A stretch of 64,000 bases of DNA, from assembly GCA_938040055.1 (NCBI GenBank), contig CALHWY010000025.1:100734-164733 (forward strand). Reading direction: 5' to 3'. The notes below the pieces were generated by a model. It was not told the DNA's origin and searched no databases. It saw nothing but the letters and a program-made list of their open reading frames with translations. This document shows, one piece after another, positions 60,101-64,000 of the stretch; position 1 is the first letter of the stretch; every line of letters begins with the position of its first letter. The position numbers and the translations under genes were made by a program. This DNA comes from an uncultured Endomicrobiia bacterium (lineage in GTDB: Bacteria > Elusimicrobiota > Endomicrobiia > Endomicrobiales > Endomicrobiaceae).

Positions 60101-63100
60101 TGGATTTTGCTTTATATATTTCTTTTTTATTTCCGTCAGCATCATAGTTATAAAGCGTTTCTTCTTTATACAGACCGTGCGCCTTTATATAATTCATCCC
60201 CGCGTCAAAACCGTCTTTAGCCATAACCGACATAATATCGGCATCGCTTTGAGAATTTTGTAACTGAAGTTCTCTCATAACCGGACTGCCGGCTTTATCA
60301 AAAGTACGTTGCGTAACAATGCCGTTTGAAATGGTTATACCCTGGCTTGCAAGACTTGTTCTGTTTGCAAGATCACTTATGGTTTTTGATATATCTCCGT
60401 AAAGATTTACAGACAAGTCTGTGAGCGCGTCATAAAGAGGTTTGCCGGCTTTGGATATAAAATCAAGTATGTTCCTGGCCTGCTGCGCGGCCGCACCGCC
60501 GACATCCGAACCGCTCAAAGTATTATGCGCGCCTATCATCGCTTCTTCGATGGCGTCGGTAACTTTCGTTTGGGCTTCGTTTACTGTATCTCCTGTCTTT
60601 TTCGACTGCGCTTCCTGTTTCTTTTTCGCTTCTTCTTCGCTGTTATTATTCGTATATGTGGCATTTACCGCTGCAGTTGTATCGTTTACAGCCGTAAGCG
60701 CTCTTAAATATTTATCCTGAGCGGCCTGCATTTCTTCAGGCGTCTTGTTCTCTTCCCCTTCCCCCGGTTCTTTGAATACGCCCGCATATGAATCCGCCGC
60801 ATTTTTCAATGCTTCCGCCGCCGTATTATTGGCGCTTTCGTCAGCGGTTTCCATAACAGATTTAGCATTTTTAGAAGCTTCTCTATAGCCGCTTACAGAA
60901 GCGGTCTTATGCTCTTGACTATATCCCGCATTCGTCTGAGACTCTTCCAATGCATTACTCTTTGCATCCACATCGTCTATCGCAGTCTGCAGTTCCGATC
61001 TTTCTTTATCTCTCTTTTCTTTTGCCGCTTGATATTGCTCTTCGGTAATATTACCGTTAATATAATCTTCAACGGCTTGATTCCAGGCCTCTTCTCCGTT
61101 TGTAAAATTTTCCTGTTTTTCATCCAGAACTTCTTTCGAATCGGCAAGCGCATCCTGCTTCTCTTTAATATCTTTGAGTTGTTCCAATGCTTGCGACGGA
61201 TCTTTACTTTCGGCTATATCCGGCAAACTCACCGTCCAGCCGTTTTCCGCGTCGTATTCGAATTTCGCTCCGGATTCATAATTATCTTTTATATCTTTCA
61301 GTATTTTATAATCATCTATAAATGTCTTGACGTCTTCTTCGGAAGTCCCTATATCCGACACATTTATCGCCTTATCGTATCCCGGAACTTTAACTTCCCA
61401 TTTTTGAGTTTCGGAATTATAACCGAATGTCACATCTTTATCTTCTACGCCCTCTATCCCCTCCACGCCGCCGGTCACGGCTTTCGCTGCATTATATTCG
61501 TCGGCAAATGTTTTGCCGTCGCTTATTGCAGACGCTTTTATCGCATCTTCTACTCCCGGAACTTTGATCGTCCATTCTTTACTCTTAGCATCATACGCGC
61601 AGGAGGAGCCTTCTATCCCCTCATATGCATCCATTACCGTTTTATATTGTTGCACAAATGTTTCCGCATTATCGATATCCGACGCATTTATCTTTTTATT
61701 TATATTCGGCAGCGTAAGTTCCCATTCCTGCGTCTCTTTATTATATGAAGCGCCCGCTCCTTCCGCTCCGCCCATAACATCGCTTACAGTTTTATAATCT
61801 TTTGCAAATTTTGACATATCATCTATGTCGCTTACCGCTATAGGCGTCTCGAAATTCTCTCCGCTGACCACTATTTCTTTTTTCTCGCCGTCATATCCCA
61901 GCTTTAATCCGCTTCCTTCTATCGCTTTATAGTCGCTTGCGAATTTCTTCATATCGCCTATATCGCTTGCGGATATCGGCGATTCAAGATTTTCTCCGCT
62001 GACCACTATTTCTTTTTTCTCGCCGTCATATCCCAGCTTCAATCCGCTTCCTTCTATCGCTTCATAATCGCTTACGAGCTGTTTAATATTTTTTACGTCG
62101 CTTACCGCTATCGGCGATTCCAAATTCTCGCCCGATAACAATAAACCTTTTCCCTTCTCATAATCCAGTTTCAGCCCGCTTTCTCCCAGTTCTCCGGCCG
62201 TTTCTTTATACTGCTTTACAAAACTCTTAATATCGTCGACTTCCGACACCGCAACGGATTCCGATAAAACCTCTCCCGTTACCATAAGCCCTTTTTCAGC
62301 GTCATATGCCAGTTTCAAACCCGAATCTTCGCTTATATCGTCCGATACCGACTTATATTGTTTGACGAAACCGTCAATGTCTTTTATATCTCTCACAGCT
62401 ACAGAGTTTTCCAAATCATCGCCGCTAAGCACAAGCCGGCCGACGCTTGCGTCAAATTCCAATTTCAAGCCGGAACCCTCAAGCCCTTTCGCCGATGACG
62501 CCGCCTTATAATCCGATACAAATCCTTTTACGTCTCCATCGGCTATCTCGCTGACCGCAACAGGCGAAGACAGTTCCCCTCCGCCTATCATCAGGCCTTT
62601 TTCTTTATCATAACTAAGCGACAAGCCCGAATCTCCTATTGCCGCAGACGCCGAATTATACTGCTCAACAAATACCGACGCGTCTTCAACATCCTCGGCA
62701 TTAACAGGCGCGGACAAATTATCTCCTTTTACCAATAGGCCTTTCTCCGGATCATAGCTCAGCGTTAAACCGCTGTCTTCTCCCATAACCGAAGCAAATC
62801 TACCGTATTGACGCGCGAATTCATCTATATCTCCGTCTATATCGCTTACCGCAACCGGACTTTCCAAATGCGTACCGCTTATCACAAATATCCCTTGATG
62901 CTCATCAAAAGACAGCTCCAGCCCGCTTTCTCCGAAATTCTGCGACGCGGACACCCTCTTATAATCTTCAACAAAACTCTTTATATCACCGTCTTTTATG
63001 TCTTTTACCGAAACTTTCTTCTCCGACCCGGGAACGCTTATCGTATACCCTTTTCCTTCATCATATCCAAGCTTCAGACCAGAATCGCCCAGCTCTTTAT

Positions 63101-64000
63101 ATGTCTCTACCATCTCTTCCATATTTTTCCCGGATATGTTTATCGGCGACTCCAATGCCGAACCGGACACTTCAACAGCTCCGGTCTGCTCATTCCTGCT
63201 GAATTTCAAATCGGTCCCTTCCGAAGCTTTATATGCTTTCGCCAGCTCTTGCGCATTCGTGCCTTTCAAATCTATCTCGCCTTCTATTCTCTCCCCTGTA
63301 ATACCGAATCCGTCTTTTTCTTTATTGTATTGAAGCTTCAGCCCGCTTCCGCTTATCGCTTCAGAACCCTCTTTATATGTGTCCGCGAATTTCTTGAAAG
63401 ATTCCACGCTCCCGTCGCCTATGTCGCTTACCGCTACAGGCGAAGACAAATTCTCTCCGTTTACCGTAAAACCTTTATCTTTATCATACGATACGTCAAG
63501 ACCCGCTCCCGCTCCCGTCACTGCAAGACGGCCGCCTTTTATGCTTGTCTCTATATTCGCCCTCAATGCGTCCGCTTTCTCCTGCTCGCCTTTCTTTTCA
63601 TATTGCAAAGCCAGATTTTCACTCGCAGTTCTCGCCTTATTTTCAGCCTGCTCTAACGCTTCATTCGCCGCCGATTGCTCCTCCGCCGTTCCGCTTGCCG
63701 CCGCCTCCGTTGCTCTCTTTTGCGCCGAATTCAATTGCGCCTGAGCTATCGCATTTTGCACTTGCGGACTCTTCGTTATTGCCTTTAGCGCTCCCAAAAC
63801 TCCGTCCAGCGCCGTTTTCCCCGTCATCACTTTCCCTGTAGGCGAATTAAACAGCCCTTTTGCGAATAATTTAAATGCCGGCGACAACGCATTATCCCTG
63901 TTTGCTCCATTATTTTTCCAATTGCCGAATATCCCGGCAGCAATCCCAAAAACTCCGCCAAACAAACCTCTCGGCTTTACGGCATTATGCGAAGGCGCAT
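47475..64000 (-). CDS. giant protein with tandem repeats, SecA-like and C39-like modules (giant 2), 5' end outside window
   Basis: The frame is open from the right edge to a stop at 47475, giving at least 5,500 residues. The upstream codons to 63998 contain no stop, so the TTG at 63965 is not a credible start. In order it has: coiled-coil-like sequence; about 16 tandem units (61,170-63,515); a long charged helical region (about 60,430-61,170); a beta-rich region with Rhs/YD-like phrases such as EYKYDVLKRLSSTDES (55,200-60,400); a hydrophobic block (about 54,000-55,165); helical domains; a SecA-like ATPase (49,780-52,420); a Gln/Pro-rich linker (48,790-49,080); a C39-like module; and a tail nearly identical to that of giant 1. 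It is a paralogue of giant 1 with a different N-terminal half. The 5' end, including any signal peptide, is not visible. Confidence 0.9.
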   Translation of the reverse strand, partial: APSHNAVKPRGLFGGVFGIAAGIFGNWKNNGANRDNALSPAFKLFAKGLFNSPTGKVMTGKTALDGVLGALKAITKSPQVQNAIAQAQLNSAQKRATEAAASGTAEEQSAANEALEQAENKARTASENLALQYEKKGEQEKADALRANIETSIKGGRLAVTGAGAGLDVSYDKDKGFTVNGENLSSPVAVSDIGDGSVESFKKFADTYKEGSEAISGSGLKLQYNKEKDGFGITGERIEGEIDLKGTNAQELAKAYKASEGTDLKFSRNEQTGAVEVSGSALESPINISGKNMEEMVETYKELGDSGLKLGYDEGKGYTISVPGSEKKVSVKDIKDGDIKSFVEDYKRVSASQNFGESGLELSFDEHQGIFVISGTHLESPVAVSDIDGDIDEFARQYGRFASVMGEDSGLTLSYDPEKGLLVKGDNLSAPVNAEDVEDASVFVEQYNSASAAIGDSGLSLSYDKEKGLMIGGGELSSPVAVSEIADGDVKGFVSDYKAASSAKGLEGSGLKLEFDASVGRLVLSGDDLENSVAVRDIKDIDGFVKQYKSVSDDISEDSGLKLAYDAEKGLMVTGEVLSESVAVSEVDDIKSFVKQYKETAGELGESGLKLDYEKGKGLLLSGENLESPIAVSDVKNIKQLVSDYEAIEGSGLKLGYDGEKKEIVVSGENLESPISASDIGDMKKFASDYKAIEGSGLKLGYDGEKKEIVVSGENFETPIAVSDIDDMSKFAKDYKTVSDVMGGAEGAGASYNKETQEWELTLPNINKKINASDIDNAETFVQQYKTVMDAYEGIEGSSCAYDAKSKEWTIKVPGVEDAIKASAISDGKTFADEYNAAKAVTGGVEGIEGVEDKDVTFGYNSETQKWEVKVPGYDKAINVSDIGTSEEDVKTFIDDYKILKDIKDNYESGAKFEYDAENGWTVSLPDIAESKDPSQALEQLKDIKEKQDALADSKEVLDEKQENFTNGEEAWNQAVEDYINGNITEEQYQAAKEKRDKERSELQTAIDDVDAKSNALEESQTNAGYSQEHKTASVSGYREASKNAKSVMETADESANNTAAEALKNAADSYAGVFKEPGEGEENKTPEEMQAAQDKYLRALTAVNDTTAAVNATYTNNNSEEEAKKKQEAQSKKTGDTVNEAQTKVTDAIEEAMIGAHNTLSGSDVGGAAAQQARNILDFISKAGKPLYDALTDLSVNLYGDISKTISDLANRTSLASQGITISNGIVTQRTFDKAGSPVMRELQLQNSQSDADIMSVMAKDGFDAGMNYIKAHGLYKEETLYNYDADGNKKEIYKAKSIGISGDEKNGNASVGIEYTFSQAYSDELYLVDIHAGQSKIITESFSKGEPEFAMVYDATPSSDSDAQTKEYKTDSGLTIKTTSKLGSVERVTQWGETEREDGVTRRIAKTVTFKDGLPSTFESTTVTFDASNGSKNVTPDTILLDGAVTYPGKYDKPTGEGGSDEEQRTIVDEYADLLKAAEGLKINGQDYDVFNAVSNDHIDLRKAVTGVRRSITFEGGVQSSANSSTLEATESGEGGRVGASLPLYAGEGQSVPNDWRNHYKDALQESINSGTQGTVSAYDDKGRVVAQAAATFTDGNNLIGSYTIGRGEDDVKFYRYETSADGKTETVYETTTIDNQDAFDAKNILTLNGDFSNCNKIATTTNANGSKTVVASTIEGGETQSERTLHYGRYGNITGGSGWDRQSYKKNENGSGIVGTSTIEYTYDLASGEFKVSGETFDPGAKFYMNAEDTTGLNISSSGEVTFDGNKYNITTVDGRESLFNAAMKIKADEAAYEAMSSMCTDGQKVVKDSDGNYMIVEDKIFAEGEEGWFTNSKDNVEVFDRNGNSLGMVDDGSIRRTSVIENDKVRITYDDRNWAGQGDVNVAEITLLSDGSRVTVSMNHNTQFFGDDTTNTTVTKTNADGSEEVIVNKSGNLGFFGGGKGNDLKRYGDGTYTNGTIDLGNGTAITVSDVNFTSTDNIFGLSGKYQRSSVSVAGVNGDDRQVLTTDSIRNANGHIVANAAYNTTLDKSSLPEDDPNTAYDERLKSFDPMNRQNATVGVQVTNYDLKTGEIASSSYEGRAYADGNNVIQAGYDWQSSNTDAPAFTFRTPDYIQSVKNELSELGYGDVQIMPGFELPGEFNGKPMNEYFVFYEDNGWWGIDDRVTLVDRTTGEKFTASSSWGDGDPVIRANPNGSGDAVTIKKTDTGVQLNFSQQIMVREAYTTTTARGGSIYHSAQYRTDEEGEIISVSNNEDGSWSQYSYRDITNKRMEMKTTEFSSNGIRTVERTLEGDWSGNRDELGRPPELANISGKEIIYNSTGEKPLYTTEISGSMKNIKYDKSSISEFTPANYTETTTNNATDEKTRVEYNGGILKYKAVDGQRIVVGAENVDRTTSVWVGGKDNGYFQVITKEHINKLSKTVSSIDDTDSSGEYTGTKTVTETTTASDIDTTYYVDGKPVYTANTKLLTGTDMPLQTIKTVYDKKNDNRVISETQTGGIFETKLMRIEPGMTDKMPKDIQAVIDENGGIPEGGLVIDKKKNDKTTTYEYGENGLVTAVNTDEKQYDYMAGTVTDIRSSSRTENGKTDTASETYVYGLTQADSDAKRAADKNNVISHTANYSSEIIVPSDIKEQGSEAVKEYLEKRGMDLTGLTDEQRENLSSMDKFILSDTSVNFISGEISVIQNAIVKNTYNPDGTLAKSEAAGTKTTAKADAEQLSQSFESSDFSSLYSSAKDLNSAILSEINYPSKATLLSNISTSKYNTVTEYKYDVLKRLSSTDESSTAFVKNAAGELITVETTAHTDIIYDSSAKNGVLKTTQGQNAHSDTIVKNAAGEVIYTEVTDVNVDAKTQNAESVSVKTDANGNLISTTTSTTVVADGQATTTTVTRDAGGAITEQSTSTAKAGSNYYSYGNLSNSNITINIGAVTTFNESGFARDAQIEARDHVKNTIIAAAVTVAFVVLSIATLGIGTAIAAGASAAIIAAKLAMLAFSAVMVYQGTKAAMDALSVGDYGTAALNAAFVALNFIPVIGKLASKSIQAANAAQAALKAGQVLTKTQKIAMYVSRIANNPVVKALNNVLNPFSAPTISGIANPLLQKVVGLGIGIARNAVLFQGVPYLLNKAGILSDDIYNDSNFRLAMTFMTFAPIFSSKFPGEGAKAGSSSSGKLSLKELFSRPSEGVRELYKKAIQQFRKSMLTSYEVFTSGTKLAAFGNGLISYGLNTIVHTAGMVADIVKFQKNFTMIAGTANTLLYEATGTTLGEIPVLGLMFEYVPVFDSFDGMTTQIANQSFQMINWNMILFSAATPIFRMGFMPLFQKLPVVGNMLTALDKLSDWGRTKNQQLGTFLEENVKENYLGQILELIPGLSPQMKEMLQECFDTTPDGMSMNAQMINNAYNQSNSNAAQTLSSAQTSRSQRISAANSLVNQAGLTGNYAAQALTQLTDAINSGRTVSRRSAENIIIAASKAQVAEIGQGTVATRESIRASDLSPMQIINSPVSIQSDRQAAAETVAENMGLTGVYAQYAISNLAHTANIGVAPAIFAFALANQSYGQLLTGDQAENILNVAKNSFDGNNIGGFSEILAQGVIPLEVLTSKINIAHDGKGNIDFQSVSGEDLNSLFNGMTNRELSDFIDASRAAGSLYGNNYQGLHNALSLAVSEFSKSAQYVDSVKSQIANIIDANQGKPVQEIKKALEDYKSEEGLNIREAGVRATFVDKAITELNKQNAPEIGDQEFKNSILELQNELDKAKTDTERDALIDKYTGQMSEVLRKQMFDSIINRLGGQDSAKAKRFASLASQIENAVSEYKDKNSDSLLSFGEILEILKVSDAKINEAVKEIGSYEKQYGIPFAPIAAIAGFRSGQMAAFRHIVKATVVDRQQPDIRGYAEQLQTAGGKSLIGAFTLELLMSLPDADLRGKVVAWLTNEDTNSGDLRDHVSFIFGTALGKMLYLNQAEIDKLQKEDGGLRKAFEEASIAIMTYSSWSSLFSSSMASLLAYSNDASDEIKAIAEHNRAVLKNAGIELVYTTKNGETKVQFKDSTQARAAIDALIENGKGMENTDIPLEKISMMVGDEFDYAYGIPASALASASGSYSAVSPFADYYNYLLDAANKEEPLTAAQKEALANKYGILGIDAKQIEADIQMSAAQLTAKAAIYSEISKDISEMTQNGKLILTDAQIRNLISEYTNDLRAVNTPNGSIESAIRGQIESLRMLSAYRQLLSGIQIKGKTYTIAELAQARGEDKGGYEIDKTNLVNNGKTESEEARDKQLADSLTEEEEARGEQHGTVQMSDVLNPIVERTVETETKTDRKDQTSQTGKLTQPEFEQIVDAMADSIMAQYPGLFTDKNEIKETILTGVSAYEMFALKQAGLGTGGYQADTDMFGNKVIKITNNGKPIDNLNMPGMWAIELAEGCSSVSKPSIETFISSKEAIAAFEWSIGFSGTFSTAVKGIIKDLHFAEIGGTDASSIRLGITSAIVRDQHNISEIIVEAHNQFNQKGVAAVEFLLTPNSDITVSMVSQIKSHLTGQFIADGLSPKEASKKAASQIVSLSVDTIDADLAEYVSDAGNISHTDPQYRKSLNDKLDEKMGEGNRDISRLTMQEKMALMMELLKIKVKAGHALYIVLDVDNGGRGLNFSDMTSALDNIRGLNDVNEGVRQQQKVQATLWAVNFEKMDGTQYEQALGRLDHRGGTARFSENSYHRDIVQITSVESARENKVVRDAAKKNGGNYSIDVILDSLNEIQFQNEQDKLAKAGSASATSMSAARDKITPLSRQKAQSLLQAQGLSVQSAASAIETVISSVEGSDSSIAAASLSERETVAVENYAKFLSLSKELIADYDATKLNDYMLVDAAALSSIIEGNIGKTLGVIKEFGAGTTERFEKLSAAVADTESKYPAGLESYNSIVSQMNEKEKILLQAWQEGKKLGFLDNIILMRTGIIKAQKKLAALAKTFEEAAEDTGLVLNTKSGVISYGELVIPVQPETSMVTEGLQRQEQEPMGVAPGVSQSEAVPSSVQMQQPVQPAQQSETVPSVQEQQPEVVSIINAGTQEVSVPEVQQPLQPAVPVINITTPLSIVNGYGMPAVVEKVQGIVGSRAVVGEREIEAALKNCAVDVLTAMERVTEINALGSLLADVILTQASPEVGLDYELAAGLGKDGKQIMLKDVRKHGRGLEYALAQELEKLKLSAEGVIGILKKSDEETLHLINIRGVKDGVVSYIESGKLKEAALDEFKAMGFEGLIMTDRKTKRVNKGLLSSLNASDEQIRKLFEIEASDKEKFARSGEYKGARKLANVIVDGVTEGEELNKAVLYALNIWKNTAEMAGALGIEESDVDSENGAEKVTQGYYEKVSEVLRAGEEGVLSPGEVMAEVKLLSTVRDMLITINKDDAGKMKELLNKESLELSDISNIMSLLTVSKAVNHNVMIDGLVSVKDDIKKDGLKKDEIINIEKLKGAVEEKKGLKEKFAGRFFASGAKLEEVLPVLGSDTFVNVRGTMHSPMMARALAAAA
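48230..48775 (-). other. C39-like module of giant 2, Asp replaced by Glu
   Basis: The module starts at YGMPAVVEKV, has the candidate Cys in LKNCAVDVLTAM (48669-48671) and the His in EETLHLINIRG (48390-48392). Sixteen residues after the His is Glu (SYIESG) where all three giant-1 modules have Asp. It is clearly homologous to the third giant-1 module. The substitution may weaken or abolish catalysis. Confidence 0.5.
49780..52420 (-). other. SecA-like ATPase module of giant 2, divergent motifs
   Basis: Motifs in SecA order: FRSGQMAAFRHIV upstream; a Walker A-like QTAGGKSLIGAF (Lys at 52308-52310), followed by GKVVAWLTNEDTNSGD in the place of SecA's VVTVNDYLA region; Walker B-like VGDEFDYAYGIP (51,770-51,785; SecA has DEVD); IGFSGTFS (about 50,675); and ALGRLDHRGGTARFS (about 49,910-49,950), resembling SecA's GRSGRQGDPG motif. 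The P-loop is one residue short of GxxGxGK, so ATP binding is uncertain. Confidence 0.55.
61170..63515 (-). repeat. about 16 tandem units of roughly 49 residues in giant 2
   Basis: Each unit has a core like GSGLKLGYDGEKKEIVVSG, then ENLESPIAVSDI, then a short helix ending F-x-x-D/Q-Y-K. Central units are most alike. Two adjacent units (about 61,860-61,925 and 61,998-62,060) are nearly identical in DNA, showing recent duplication. The first and last units are diverged. The unit alternates beta strands and a helix and may form an extended stalk or binding array. Confidence 0.85.

Noticed and set aside
60909..61748. 279-codon + strand frame
   Set aside because: Antisense to the giant-2 repeat and coiled-coil region. 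Its Phe/Ile/Tyr-rich translation is what the complementary strand of repeated charged codons produces.
61170..63515. CRISPR-like or tandem DNA array
   Set aside because: The periodicity is about 147 bp, in frame and conserved at the protein level with synonymous variation. It is a protein repeat.
62808..63656. 282-codon + strand frame
   Set aside because: Mirror of the tandem protein repeat in giant 2, with no ribosome site or domain.
63963..63965. TTG at 63965 as the start of giant 2
   Set aside because: The frame continues without a stop to the window edge (codons for PSHNAVKPRG precede it) and no ribosome site is present.
46462..63965. The two giants as one split or frameshifted gene
   Set aside because: Each ends with the same complete C-terminal tail and a separate stop, and a different gene with its own signal peptide lies between them.

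Overview
This window looks like the chromosome of a fermentative, diderm-type bacterium of moderate GC content. Supporting signs are Sec signal peptides, a lipobox protein, GTP-type PEP carboxykinase, a long PPi-type phosphofructokinase, split glyQ/glyS, and very large exported proteins. The mix recalls Elusimicrobiota or Omnitrophota, but that placement is an impression and not a result. No tRNA, rRNA, insertion sequence or CRISPR array was found.

Positions 1-22,640 are ordinary chromosome. A partial YjbQ-family gene and an MFS transporter on the + strand face a nine-gene leftward run: phoH, a 7TM-HD hydrolase, ybeY, two CNNM/CorC transporters, recO, an AbrB-family membrane gene, glyQ and glyS. 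This is the widespread phoH-pgpH-ybeY-recO-glyQS neighbourhood, with CNNM and AbrB genes where many bacteria have dgkA, cdd and era. Next come a Nudix-aspS pair, an ndk-pckG operon and a convergent pfp, which together suggest PEP/PPi/GTP-linked glycolysis. A TRL-like lipoprotein and a small membrane-anchored protein follow. About 1 kb between aspS and phoH holds two copies of a self-complementary 78-bp repeat. A stretch upstream of ndk has a promoter and an intrinsic terminator but no gene.

Positions 22,733-64,000 (65% of the window) are almost entirely two giant leftward genes. Giant 1 is complete (7,893 codons from its first start). Giant 2 is at least 5,500 residues and runs off the right edge. 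Both contain a beta-rich region with YD/Rhs-like character, then a hydrophobic Ala/Gly/Val-rich block, a divergent SecA-like ATPase module, a Pro-rich linker, a papain-like (C39-like) module and a nearly identical C-terminal tail. Giant 1 also has a Sec signal peptide and two further C39-like modules at its N-terminus. Giant 2 has about 16 tandem units of roughly 49 residues.

Between the giants sits a small membrane-protein gene. Its stop codon lies inside the stem of an intrinsic terminator that directly precedes giant 1, so giant 1 appears to be expressed by controlled readthrough. The giant-gene pair, with its fused SecA-like motor and protease-like modules and this attenuator, is the strongest candidate for an undescribed system here.
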